A stretch of DNA of 35,739 nucleotides from Janthinobacterium sp. 344 (GTDB taxonomy: Bacteria; Pseudomonadota; Gammaproteobacteria; Burkholderiales; Burkholderiaceae_D). Below, piece after piece: positions 1 to 7,138 of this stretch. The notes beneath the pieces are model-generated. The model worked only from the letters and a program-made list of their open reading frames with translations, made no database searches and was not told where the DNA came from. Each line of letters begins with the position of its first letter. The first letter of the stretch is position 1. Position numbers and translations under genes: made by a program. The stretch is from positions 1 to 35,739 of the forward strand of contig NZ_FOKL01000019.1 in the NCBI RefSeq assembly GCF_900112025.1. Reading direction: 5' to 3'.

Positions 1-2
1 CC

Positions 3-365
3 GGAAAAGGGGCGCTGACGAAGGCGCAGCTGCATGCCTGCCTGCCACACTTCATCGACAAGGACATTTTGCTGGTCACCGATGGCCATGCCGCCTATCG
101 CGCCTTTGCCAAGGAAGCGGGGATCAGCCACCAGGCCGTCAATTTGCGCGCAGGCATCCGCATGCAGGGTGCCGCGCATGTACAGAACGTCAATGCATAT
201 CACAGCCGCCTGCGGGCATGGCTACGCCCCTTTCACGGCGTGGCGACGCGCTACCTGCCGAATTACCTGGGCTGGCGCTGGATACTCGACGCCAGGCGTA
301 TCTGCTCGCCGGAAACATTATTGAAGGCAACGCTGGGAGCATTCCCACATCTGATGGTGACATAG
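3..365 (+). CDS. IS1595-type (ISXO2-like) transposase, C-terminal part, cut by window edge
   Basis: The frame is open from base 3 to a TAG at 363-365 and gives about 120 residues with no start codon in view, so the 5' part lies outside the window. The sequence runs through DKDILLVTDGHAAY, a typical DDE-fold strand carrying a catalytic aspartate, and then VNAYHSRLRAWLRPFHGVATRYLPNYLGWRW. In IS1595/ISXO2-like transposases this last stretch is the signature N-x-Y-H-S-R-L segment followed by the F-x-G-V-x-x-K/R-Y-L-x-N-Y motif. The protein would cut and join the ends of its insertion sequence. Whether the element is complete cannot be judged here. I see no confident terminal inverted repeat downstream of the stop. 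The family call is firm; the subgroup is less so. Confidence 0.85.
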   Translation, partial: GKGALTKAQLHACLPHFIDKDILLVTDGHAAYRAFAKEAGISHQAVNLRAGIRMQGAAHVQNVNAYHSRLRAWLRPFHGVATRYLPNYLGWRWILDARRICSPETLLKATLGAFPHLMVT

Positions 366-423
366 CCTTGAAAAATGGGCCAAGGGCTGGGCATGCTTCC
401 TGCTTTGTTACACTGTGACAATC

Positions 424-462
424 AGACCCGCGCCGCGGGCGTGCCAGCACGCGCGCGGGTCT
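424..462. repeat. GC-rich inverted repeat between transposase and DUF3422 gene
   Basis: The arms AGACCCGCGC (424-433) and GCGCGGGTCT (453-462) are perfect 10-bp complements. Inside them is a smaller hairpin, GCGTG-CCAG-CACGC, so the RNA could fold into one long stem with a five-base bulge. No run of T follows directly, although TTTT occurs about 8 bases later. It could be a weak terminator for the transposase transcript or part of the element's end. The function is not shown by the sequence. Confidence 0.4.
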
Positions 463-493
463 AAGCAGTTTTGCAACTTTACCTTTGGCTATC

Positions 494-1840
494 ATGCACT
501 TGATTAACTCCAGTTTGAACCACGCCTTGCGCGTGCCGCTGGCCGCGGAAATCCACTCGCGGCCGTTTTTGCAGCTCGATGCTCCCGAGCTGATCACCCA
601 TCTGGCCGTCTACAAGGATGACAGCGCGGCGCCCGGCGCGTCGAACATGGCGGCCCAGCATGCCACCCTGGCGGCGCTGTGCACGCATTTCGGCGTCACG
701 CCGCCCGCCGCCGAAGCCAAGTATTTTTATTATGACTTCGGCCGCTTCCGCCTGAAATGGGAATGCCACACGGAATTTGCCACGTTCACCTTCGCCGAGC
801 ATCCGGGCGCGGCCTTGCCTTTGGCGCAGGCGTTCGAGCGCATGCCCCTGGAACAGTTGCCGCAGCAATGGCTGGTGGGCTTGAAGGGCAAGCTGATGGT
901 GGCCGCCCACGTGGTGCTGGAACAGGCGACGGAGCCGGCCGAAATTTTCATGCAAGGCTTGTCGCGCGTGTTCGAGGGCAATACCCTGGCCGGCAGCAAG
1001 GTGCTGCAGGGCGGCGAGCTGTGGACGGATTTCACCATCCAGTCCGACGGCTTCAGCCGTTTCGTCATCCGCGACGCGGGCATGCGTTCGCAGCAGTCGG
1101 GCCGGCTGGTGCAGCGCGTGCTGGAAATCGAAACCTACCGCATGATGGCTTTATTGGGCTTGCCGTACGCCATGCAGGCGGCGCCATCCCTGAATGCCAT
1201 CGAGAACGAACTGGCGACCCTGGCCGCCGCCATGGTCGACACGGACGACGCGCCTGGCCTGGCCAAGGCCGACGAGGGCGTGGCCGAGCAAGCCTTGCTC
1301 GACCGCATTACGCGCCTGGCGGCCCGCATCGAAAAGCTGTCGCTCGATAATAGCTACCGTTTTTCCGCGTCGAAAGCCTATATGGGCCTCGTCAAGGCGC
1401 GCATCGAGGAGTTGCGCGAAGTGCGCATCGAAGGCATCCCCACGGTCGAGGAATTCATGGACCGCCGCCTGACGCCGGCCATGAACACGTGCGAAGCGAT
1501 GGCCAGCCGCCAGGAAGCGATGGCGCAGCGCATTGCCAACACGAACGATTTGCTGCGCACGCGCGTGGGCATCGTGCAGGAATTGCAGAACCGGCAAATC
1601 CTGCAATCGATGAACGCCCGCGCCGCGCAGCAGCTGCGCCTGCAGCAGGCGGTGGAAGGCTTGTCCGTGGCGGCGATCTCGTATTACGTGATCGGCCTGT
1701 TCAGCTACACGGGCAAGGCGGCCAAGGTGATGGGCTTGCCCGTGAACCCGGAAATCCTCGTCGGCGCGCTGGTGCCGTTCGTGGCGGCCGGCGTATGGCT
1801 GGGCTTGCGCCGCATGCACCACAAGCTGCACGCGGACTGA
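494..1840 (+). CDS. DUF3422 family membrane protein
   Basis: This is a 448-residue protein of the uncharacterised DUF3422 family. The N-terminal stretch (HALRVPLAAEIHSRPFLQLDAPELITHLAVY) is the conserved start of that family. A central segment of roughly residues 255-390 is rich in charged and leucine residues and could form a coiled coil. Two hydrophobic segments near the C-terminus (about 395-420 and 423-440) are probable membrane helices, leaving a short basic tail. I chose the ATG at 494 over a TTG nine bases upstream because the family start aligns with MHLINSS. No clear ribosome-binding site is visible. Function is unknown in the family. The gene stands alone and is separated from the next by about 90 bp. 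Confidence 0.85.
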   Translation: MHLINSSLNHALRVPLAAEIHSRPFLQLDAPELITHLAVYKDDSAAPGASNMAAQHATLAALCTHFGVTPPAAEAKYFYYDFGRFRLKWECHTEFATFTFAEHPGAALPLAQAFERMPLEQLPQQWLVGLKGKLMVAAHVVLEQATEPAEIFMQGLSRVFEGNTLAGSKVLQGGELWTDFTIQSDGFSRFVIRDAGMRSQQSGRLVQRVLEIETYRMMALLGLPYAMQAAPSLNAIENELATLAAAMVDTDDAPGLAKADEGVAEQALLDRITRLAARIEKLSLDNSYRFSASKAYMGLVKARIEELREVRIEGIPTVEEFMDRRLTPAMNTCEAMASRQEAMAQRIANTNDLLRTRVGIVQELQNRQILQSMNARAAQQLRLQQAVEGLSVAAISYYVIGLFSYTGKAAKVMGLPVNPEILVGALVPFVAAGVWLGLRRMHHKLHAD

Positions 1841-1928
1841 GCCGGGTAAATGCCTTGGCGGCGCGTACGCCGCGCGCCGCCAATCTTTGCTATCGTGCGA
1901 CCCTCACCGTTCGATACAAGGAAATGAC

Positions 1929-3425
1929 GTGCTTGCCCAGGTTGGAGATATTTACAGCGTGTTTTCGTCCAGGCTGCAGCAGTATGTGGCTTGCCAGGTC
2001 ACGGCCATCGATGCCGCCGCGTCGTCCGGCGGCCCTCCGCTGGCCGCCATTTTGCAGCTGGACTGGACGGGCGACAGCTTGCCCGATGCGGCCGCCGTGC
2101 AGGCGATGCGCCCGCTGGTGTGCGACTATTATTTCTGGAATGGCCGTCACGACCACAGCTTTGCCAGCGCCCTGGTGCCGCCGCATTACACCTTGATCGC
2201 CAATAGCGCGCCGCTGGTCGACGGGGAAGTGAAAAGCTACAGCGGCGGCTGGCACATGGGCGACAGCGTCTGGCGCCAGCGCCGCTGGGAGCAGCTCGAC
2301 CCGGCCAGGCGCCAGCGCTTCAAGGCCGCGTCCAGCCAGGAAGTGATCATCGGCGGCCAGTCGCTGCGCCAGAACACGAGCCGCATCGGCGACGGCATCC
2401 TGCAGGCGCTCGGCGACCTGTCCGAACTGGACCAGCTGCCTTGCCTGACGACCATCGAGACGCGCCACGGCAGCGCGGCGCTGGCCGCCTGCATCAACGC
2501 CAATCCCATCATCAATGAAGTGCACTGGCAGTCGTCGACAACCGACGAACTCGATTTGCGCGACAGCAATGTCAGCCGCCTCGTCGTGCATGCCGAGGGC
2601 TTGCGCTCGCTGCGCCTGAACGAGGGTTTGAGCACCCTGATCCTGCAGGGCGCGCCGTCGCCCGCGCTGCGCATCGAGGACCCGCATGCGGGACGCTTCC
2701 TGCGGCTGCAGTTGTCGGGCGCCCTGGCGCCATTCCACGGCCTCGAGCAGCTGGGCCGTTTGTCGCTGAGCGCGATGCCGGCCGTGGATTTCGCCGCCGT
2801 CGCCGAGCGCTTTCCTCAACTGGTGGAATGGACGGTCTGGGGCAAGCCGGCTCTGGCGTCGCATCTGGGCAGCCTCGCCAGGCTGGAGCGCCTGCGATCC
2901 TTTTCCGCCTACGAACTGTTTGGCTACGGCGCCGATGATTTTCCCGCGCCGGCGCAGATGCCGGCCCTGTCCAGCCTGTGCCTGGCCAGCCTGCCGGCCG
3001 ACGCCGCCAAGGCCATCAAGGCCGGCTATAAAAAGGCGGCGGCGCTGGGTTTGAACCTGTCGGTGACGCGGCCGCGCAAGCCGGAATGGCTGGCGGAAAA
3101 CCTGGACAACCCGTTCCGCGACTGGGATGGCCGCGAGCACATCTCGGCGGCGTATGCCAAGAAGGCCGCGCAGGCGTATAAAAAACTGCTGGCCACGGCG
3201 CGCACGCTCGATGCCGCGATGGATGGCGGGGCCGCGCACGCCATGGCGCAGGAAATGGTCACGGCCTATGTGGGCGTGTTCAATCAGATCGAACGGCGCA
3301 GCAACATCATCGAAACGGTGGAGCGCGATGAAATCTATGTGGCGCTGGAGCAGGTGCTGGCGCAAGTGCGGCTGCCGGAGGTGGCGGCGCTGTATGCCTT
3401 GTTCGACCGCCTGCGCGATTTTTAG
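1929..3425 (+). CDS. Hypothetical leucine-rich protein
   Basis: I do not recognise a named family. I chose the GTG at 1929 because an AAGGA ribosome-binding site lies about 7 bases upstream; this gives 498 residues starting MLAQVGDIYSVFSS. The first 100 or so residues, with VGDIYSVF and later aromatic-rich strands, look like a small beta-rich domain and loosely recall Imm26-like folds, but this is weak. Residues of roughly 180-330 contain irregular leucine-rich strands (LDLRDSNVSRLVVHAEGLRS, LRLNEGLSTLIL, LGRLSLSAMPAVDFAAV), consistent with degenerate leucine-rich repeats. The C-terminal third is helical and carries WLAENLDNPFRDWDGREHI. There is no signal peptide and no membrane segment, so it is probably cytoplasmic. 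It ends 12 bp before the CTAG array of the next operon and is probably transcribed separately. Confidence 0.6.
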   Translation: MLAQVGDIYSVFSSRLQQYVACQVTAIDAAASSGGPPLAAILQLDWTGDSLPDAAAVQAMRPLVCDYYFWNGRHDHSFASALVPPHYTLIANSAPLVDGEVKSYSGGWHMGDSVWRQRRWEQLDPARRQRFKAASSQEVIIGGQSLRQNTSRIGDGILQALGDLSELDQLPCLTTIETRHGSAALAACINANPIINEVHWQSSTTDELDLRDSNVSRLVVHAEGLRSLRLNEGLSTLILQGAPSPALRIEDPHAGRFLRLQLSGALAPFHGLEQLGRLSLSAMPAVDFAAVAERFPQLVEWTVWGKPALASHLGSLARLERLRSFSAYELFGYGADDFPAPAQMPALSSLCLASLPADAAKAIKAGYKKAAALGLNLSVTRPRKPEWLAENLDNPFRDWDGREHISAAYAKKAAQAYKKLLATARTLDAAMDGGAAHAMAQEMVTAYVGVFNQIERRSNIIETVERDEIYVALEQVLAQVRLPEVAALYALFDRLRDF

Positions 3426-3436
3426 TCAGGCATGCA

Positions 3437-3482
3437 CTAGAAAAAAAGTTCTAGACATCGAGTTCTAGAATCGCTATTCTAG
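3437..3482 (+). promoter_or_regulatory. Four CTAG operator-like sites at 14-bp intervals over the blaI-type promoter
   Basis: CTAG occurs at 3437, 3451, 3465 and 3479, exactly 14 bp apart. The inner copies are extended palindromes (TCTAGA, TTCTAGAA); the outer two keep only the inward-facing half (CTAGAA on the left, TTCTAG on the right). A promoter fits inside: -35 TAGACA at 3452-3457, a 17-bp spacer, and -10 TATTCT at 3475-3480. Transcription would then begin at about 3487, the A of the repressor's start codon. BlaI/MecI-family repressors bind short dyads over their own promoter, so autorepression is the likely role. The usual family dyad is TACA-TGTA, so CTAG would be a different specificity. 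Confidence 0.65.
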
Positions 3483-3486
3483 CGTC

Positions 3487-3879
3487 ATGTTAAAAAATAC
3501 CTCCACTCCCCATCCCACCGCCGCCGAACTGGACTTGTTGCGCATCCTGTGGCGGCGCGGTCCGTCCGACGCCCGGGCCGTGTACGACGCCCTGGCGGAA
3601 GAACGTCCCGATGCCAGCTATGCCACCGTGCTGCGCCAGTTGCAACTGATGCATGGCAAGGGCTTGCTGAGCCGCGACGAAAGCCAGCGTCCCCAGCTGT
3701 ACGCGGCCGTCGAAGCGCAGGAAAAGCTGCAAACCAGCTTGCTCAAGGACTTGATCGGCAAGGTGTTTTCCGGTTCCGGCAAGGCGCTCGTGCTGACGGC
3801 GCTGCGCGAGCACGTGAGCGACGCGGAACGCCTGGAAATTGAAAAAATCCTGCGCAGCAAGGATGGCAAACAGCCATGA
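3487..3879 (+). CDS. blaI: BlaI/MecI/CopY-family transcriptional repressor
   Basis: This 130-residue protein fits the BlaI/MecI family in length and layout. An N-terminal winged helix (TAAELDLLRILWRRGPSDARAVYDAL, then ASYATVLRQLQLMHGKGLLSRDE, with the recognition helix in YATVLRQLQLM) is followed by a C-terminal helical dimerisation region. In known systems the repressor leaves its operator when cleaved after BlaR1/MecR1 is acylated by a beta-lactam. Here the next gene overlaps by 4 bp (ATGA) and encodes an M56 peptidase with a penicillin-binding domain, which supports that partnership. The start ATG has no ribosome-binding site, and the predicted transcript begins at or beside it, so the mRNA may be leaderless. 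The gene symbol reflects family and context; the inducer is inferred. Confidence 0.85.
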   Translation: MLKNTSTPHPTAAELDLLRILWRRGPSDARAVYDALAEERPDASYATVLRQLQLMHGKGLLSRDESQRPQLYAAVEAQEKLQTSLLKDLIGKVFSGSGKALVLTALREHVSDAERLEIEKILRSKDGKQP

Positions 3880-5639
3880 ATGTGGACCTGCGCCTGGGCA
3901 TCGAGTTGGGCAAGCTGGTCCCTGCGTTGGGCTGGGTTCTGCTGTATTTCGTCTGGCAGGGTCTGATCGTCGGTGCCGTGTCCGCCGTGCTGCTCCGGTT
4001 GCTGCGCCAGGCCAGCGCGCGCTGGCGCTATGCCGTCTGTGCGCTGGCACTGCTGCTGTGCCTGTGTATTCCCGCCATCCATCTGCTTTCTCTGCTGTCT
4101 GGCATATCTGCGGCCCAGCTGCCGCTGGCCGCGCCGCCCGCCTGGCGCGCCGCGCTGCAAGCGTGGCTGCCGGCCCTGGTGCTGGCCTGGAGCGCCGGCG
4201 TTGGCCTGATGAGCTTGCGCCTGTGCCTGGGCCTGGCGTGGGTCGGCAGGCTGCGCCGCCAGGCCGTGGCCGCGCCCGCCATCTGGCAGGCGCGCCTCGA
4301 TGCGCTGGCGCTGCGCATGGGATTGCGCAGCGCTCAGCACGTGCCGCTGAAGCTGCATGGGGGATTGTCCAGCCCGGTGACGGTGGGATTCTGGCGCCCC
4401 GTCATCCTGTTGCCGACCGCCTTGTTGAGCGGCATGCCCGTCGCCTTGCTCGAAGCGTTGCTGGCGCATGAACTGGCGCACGTGCGGCGCTGGGATTACC
4501 TGGTCAACCTGTTGCAAAGCGTGGCCGAGGCGCTGCTGTTTTTTCACCCTGTCGTCTGGTGGCTGTCGGCACGCATGCGGGCCGAACGGGAGCAAGTGGC
4601 CGATGCGCTGGCCGCGCAAGCGCTGCAAGACCCGCAGCAGCTGGCCACGGCGCTGCATGCGCTGTCCTTGCACGCTGCCCCGCCGCAGCAGCCCGGCTTG
4701 CTGATGTCGGCCCGGGGCGGGGCGTTGCTGACGCGCATAGAACGCCTGATGGCGCCCGGGCTTGATACGGCCGGCTGGAAACTGGCCGTGCCCGCCTTGC
4801 TGCTGGCCTGCGCCACCTTGCTGCTGCAGGTGCAGGGCAAGCCTGCCGTCAACGGGGCGATCCTGGCCGACGCTGCCTCCGCCATGCTGGACTTGCCCGT
4901 CAGCGCGAAACACATGCTGGTATTTGACGACAGCACGGGCCAGGTGCTGATGGCGAAAGATGCGGACGCCGTCGTGCCCATCGCCTCGATCACCAAGCTG
5001 ATGACGGCCATGGTGGTGCTGGACGCGGGCCTTGACCCGGACGAACAGCTGCGCATCGTGCGCGCCGATGGCAAGGCGTCGATGCAGCGCGACAGCCTGC
5101 TGGCCGATGGCGTGGCTGTGTCGCGCGCGGCGCTGCTGCAGTTGGCGCTGCTGCCGTCCGAAAACCGCGCCGCCGCCGCGCTGGCGCGCACTTATCCCGG
5201 CGGCAACGCGGCTTTTCAGCAAGCCTTGCAGGCGAAGATCCGCCACCTGGGCTTGCGCCGCACCAACCTGACGGACCCCGTCGGCAGTTCGCCCGCAAAT
5301 ACGTCGACGGCCAGCGAGGTGGCCAGGATCGTCGCGGCGGCCGCGCGCTATCCGGACATTGCGCGCATCACCAGCCACCCGCAAGCGAGCGTGGCCGTCA
5401 ATGGCAAGGTCCGCACCCTGCGCAACACCAACCCGCTCGTCGGCGGCAAGGGCTGGGACATTTTGCTGTCGAAGACGGGCAGCAGCCACGAGGCGGGCAG
5501 CTGCCTGACGATGCGCATGCGCAGCGGCGGCAAGCACGTCACCGTGGTGCTGCTCGATGCCGCTGGCGCGCAGCGACGCTCGCTCGACGCGGGCAGCATC
5601 CGCGACACCCTGGCCGACAGGACGGCCCGCATGCACTGA
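3876..5639 (+). CDS. BlaR1-like M56 metallopeptidase fused to an S11-type penicillin-binding domain
   Basis: This 587-residue membrane protein has hydrophobic segments near residues 15-35, 48-75 and 90-120 and again near 302-321. The M56 gluzincin core has HELAH at 198-202 and the downstream E239/D243 pair in EREQVADALA. After the last membrane segment comes a probable periplasmic domain with the serine DD-peptidase triad of motifs: SITK at 371-374, SEN at 428-430 and KTG at 533-535. Spacing and surrounding sequence resemble family S11 (PBP7/PbpG-type DD-endopeptidase or carboxypeptidase), not the class D beta-lactamase-like sensor of classical BlaR1. The likely role is to sense beta-lactams through acylation of S371 and signal through the zinc protease to the repressor encoded just upstream. 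Induction itself is inferred. Confidence 0.8.
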   Translation: MNVDLRLGIELGKLVPALGWVLLYFVWQGLIVGAVSAVLLRLLRQASARWRYAVCALALLLCLCIPAIHLLSLLSGISAAQLPLAAPPAWRAALQAWLPALVLAWSAGVGLMSLRLCLGLAWVGRLRRQAVAAPAIWQARLDALALRMGLRSAQHVPLKLHGGLSSPVTVGFWRPVILLPTALLSGMPVALLEALLAHELAHVRRWDYLVNLLQSVAEALLFFHPVVWWLSARMRAEREQVADALAAQALQDPQQLATALHALSLHAAPPQQPGLLMSARGGALLTRIERLMAPGLDTAGWKLAVPALLLACATLLLQVQGKPAVNGAILADAASAMLDLPVSAKHMLVFDDSTGQVLMAKDADAVVPIASITKLMTAMVVLDAGLDPDEQLRIVRADGKASMQRDSLLADGVAVSRAALLQLALLPSENRAAAALARTYPGGNAAFQQALQAKIRHLGLRRTNLTDPVGSSPANTSTASEVARIVAAAARYPDIARITSHPQASVAVNGKVRTLRNTNPLVGGKGWDILLSKTGSSHEAGSCLTMRMRSGGKHVTVVLLDAAGAQRRSLDAGSIRDTLADRTARMH

Positions 5640-5647
5640 TCCCCCCT

Positions 5648-5676
5648 GGCGCGCCGCGTCGCGGCCGCCTTTTTTT
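5648..5676 (+). terminator. Intrinsic terminator between sensor and metallo-beta-lactamase genes
   Basis: The stem GGCG (5648-5651), one bulged C, then GCCGC (5653-5657) pairs with GCGGC (5661-5665) and CGCC (5666-5669) around a GTC loop. Seven T residues follow at 5670-5676. This is a nine-pair GC stem plus a U-tract, a standard Rho-independent terminator. It lies 9 bp after the sensor stop and ends 7 bases before the GGAG ribosome-binding site of the beta-lactamase gene, so it should limit read-through into that gene. Confidence 0.75.
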
Positions 5677-5693
5677 ATCCTTTGGAGATGAGA

Positions 5694-6656
5694 ATGACAC
5701 TATTGGCGAAGTTGATGCTGGCGACGGTTGCGACCATGGCGGCAGGCACGGTGCAGGCGAAGACCCCCGCGCCGCTGCAGGATACACCGGTTAATTGTGA
5801 CAATTGCAAGGAATGGAATGCGCCCGTCAAGCCGTTCAATATCTATGGCAACAGCTGGTATGTGGGCACGGCGGGCTTGTCCGCCGTGCTGGTGACGAGT
5901 CCGCAGGGCCACATCCTGCTCGACGGCGCGCTACCGCAATCGGCGCCCTTGATCATCGACAATATCCGGGCGCTGGGTTTCCGCATCGAGGATGTGAAAT
6001 ATATCCTCAATTCGCATGCGCACTGGGATCACGCGGGCGGCATTGCCGCGCTGCAACGGGCCAGCGGCGCCACCGTGATGGCCAGCGCAGCGGCCGCCCC
6101 CGTGCTGCAAAGCGGCACGAATGGCAAGGATGACCCGCAATACCAGGCCAATCCCGTCGTGCATGTGGCCAAGGTGGACAAGGTCAGCCTGGTGGGCGAG
6201 GGCGATGCCGTCAAGGTGGGGCCATTGGCGCTGACGGCCCACATGACACCGGGCCATACGCCGGGCGGCACGACGTGGACCTGGACCTCGTGCGAAGGCC
6301 AGCGCTGCCTGAACGTGGTGTATGCGGACAGCCTGAACGCGTATGCGAGCGGCGATTTCCGCTATACGGGCAAAGGCGCGGGCAAGGGTGGCACGCCCGA
6401 TATTTCTGCCTCGTTCGAAGCGAGCATCGCCAAGGTGGCGGCCTTGCCATGCGACATCATCATCCCCGTGCATCCGGGTACGGCGGACGTGCTGGGCAAG
6501 GCGGCCAGGCGCAGCGCCACAAGCAATCCCCTGATCGACGCCAGCGCCTGCCGCGTCTATGCGGCGCAAGCGGGCGGCTTGCTGGCCAAGCGCCTGGCGA
6601 AGGAACGGGACGTCGCCTTGCCTCTTGACGCGAAGGGCGCTGCGCACGCGCACTAA
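5694..6656 (+). CDS. bla: Subclass B3 metallo-beta-lactamase (THIN-B-like)
   Basis: This is a 320-residue periplasmic zinc enzyme that hydrolyses beta-lactams, normally including carbapenems in this subclass. A signal peptide (MTLLAKLMLATVATMAAGTV, then QA) ends at about residue 23. The B3 metal ligands are in HAHWDH at 108-113 (H108, H110, D112, H113), with further histidines in MTPGHTPGGTTW and IIPVHPGTADVL. Length and sequence resemble THIN-B described from Janthinobacterium lividum, judged from memory. I chose the ATG at 5694 because GGAG lies 6 bases upstream; an ATG at 5688 has no such site. It follows the sensor gene by 54 bp, but a strong terminator lies between, so its expression may depend on read-through or an unseen promoter. 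It converges with the TPR gene 7 bp downstream. Confidence 0.93.
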   Translation: MTLLAKLMLATVATMAAGTVQAKTPAPLQDTPVNCDNCKEWNAPVKPFNIYGNSWYVGTAGLSAVLVTSPQGHILLDGALPQSAPLIIDNIRALGFRIEDVKYILNSHAHWDHAGGIAALQRASGATVMASAAAAPVLQSGTNGKDDPQYQANPVVHVAKVDKVSLVGEGDAVKVGPLALTAHMTPGHTPGGTTWTWTSCEGQRCLNVVYADSLNAYASGDFRYTGKGAGKGGTPDISASFEASIAKVAALPCDIIIPVHPGTADVLGKAARRSATSNPLIDASACRVYAAQAGGLLAKRLAKERDVALPLDAKGAAHAH

Positions 6657-6663
6657 GCCTCTT

Positions 6664-6987
6664 TTACTGTGCCGCCTGCCGCTGTTTTTGCAGGCGCTTC
6701 AGGAATACCGTCATTTCCTTGACGGCTTGCAGGTCGCCTTGCTGCTGGGCCACCGTCACGCCCGTGGTCCAGGCAGACTCGGCATCGTCCAGCCGGCCTA
6801 GTTGGTGCAAGGCCTTGCCCAGCAGTTTCCAGGCGGCGGAATAGCTTGTTTGCTGTTGCGTCGCCTGCGCCAGGTGGATGGCCGCTTGCTCTGCGTCATT
6901 ATCTTTCAGGCAGGCGTCGCCCAGGCCAAAGCGCAGCAGGGCGCTGTCGCGGCCCTGCGCCAGCAGTTTTTCCAGCTTTTCACGCAT
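6664..6987 (-). CDS. Small tetratricopeptide repeat protein
   Basis: This is a 107-residue, probably cytoplasmic protein built from about two to three TPR units: LLRFGLGDACLKDNDAEQAA, YSAAWKLLGKALHQLGRLDD, then a helical end (LQAVKEMTVFLKRLQKQRQ). TPR units bind other proteins, but no partner is suggested here. I chose the ATG at 6987 because GGAG sits 6 bases upstream; an in-frame ATG four codons further upstream is possible. The gene is convergent with the metallo-beta-lactamase gene and divergent from the AraC regulator. It looks like a conserved solitary gene, not part of either neighbouring system. Confidence 0.75.
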   Translation of the reverse strand: MREKLEKLLAQGRDSALLRFGLGDACLKDNDAEQAAIHLAQATQQQTSYSAAWKLLGKALHQLGRLDDAESAWTTGVTVAQQQGDLQAVKEMTVFLKRLQKQRQAAQ

Positions 6988-7107
6988 CAAGATCTCCATT
7001 AATATGCAAGTTAATTCTTGCATATTAGCGCTTGGGCGTGCAAGAAACAAGCCGGCATGCCATTCTCCTGCGGGCGCTGTTCCACCCGCGCCGCATTATG
7101 ATAATAT

Positions 7108-7126
7108 AAATGAGAATTATTCTCAT
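7108..7126. promoter_or_regulatory. Fur box upstream of the AraC-type regulator
   Basis: ATGAGAATTATTCTCAT (7110-7126) is a perfect palindrome of 8+1+8 in an AT-rich patch. It matches the GAGAAT/ATTCTC form of Fur-binding sites and ends 12 bases before the chosen start codon, overlapping the likely promoter region (TATGATAATATAAA just upstream). Iron-dependent repression of the regulator by Fur follows from family knowledge. Confidence 0.85.
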
Positions 7127-7138
7127 ATGGAGCATGGC

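Noticed and set aside
485..493. TTG at 485 as the start of the DUF3422 gene.
   Set aside because: The ATG at 494 is in the same frame, starts closer to the conserved family sequence, and the TTG has no better ribosome-binding site.
3618..5636. A 672-codon minus-strand open frame opposite the blaI-type and M56/S11 genes.
   Set aside because: It is antisense to motif-bearing genes, and its translation is low-complexity Gln, Arg and His.
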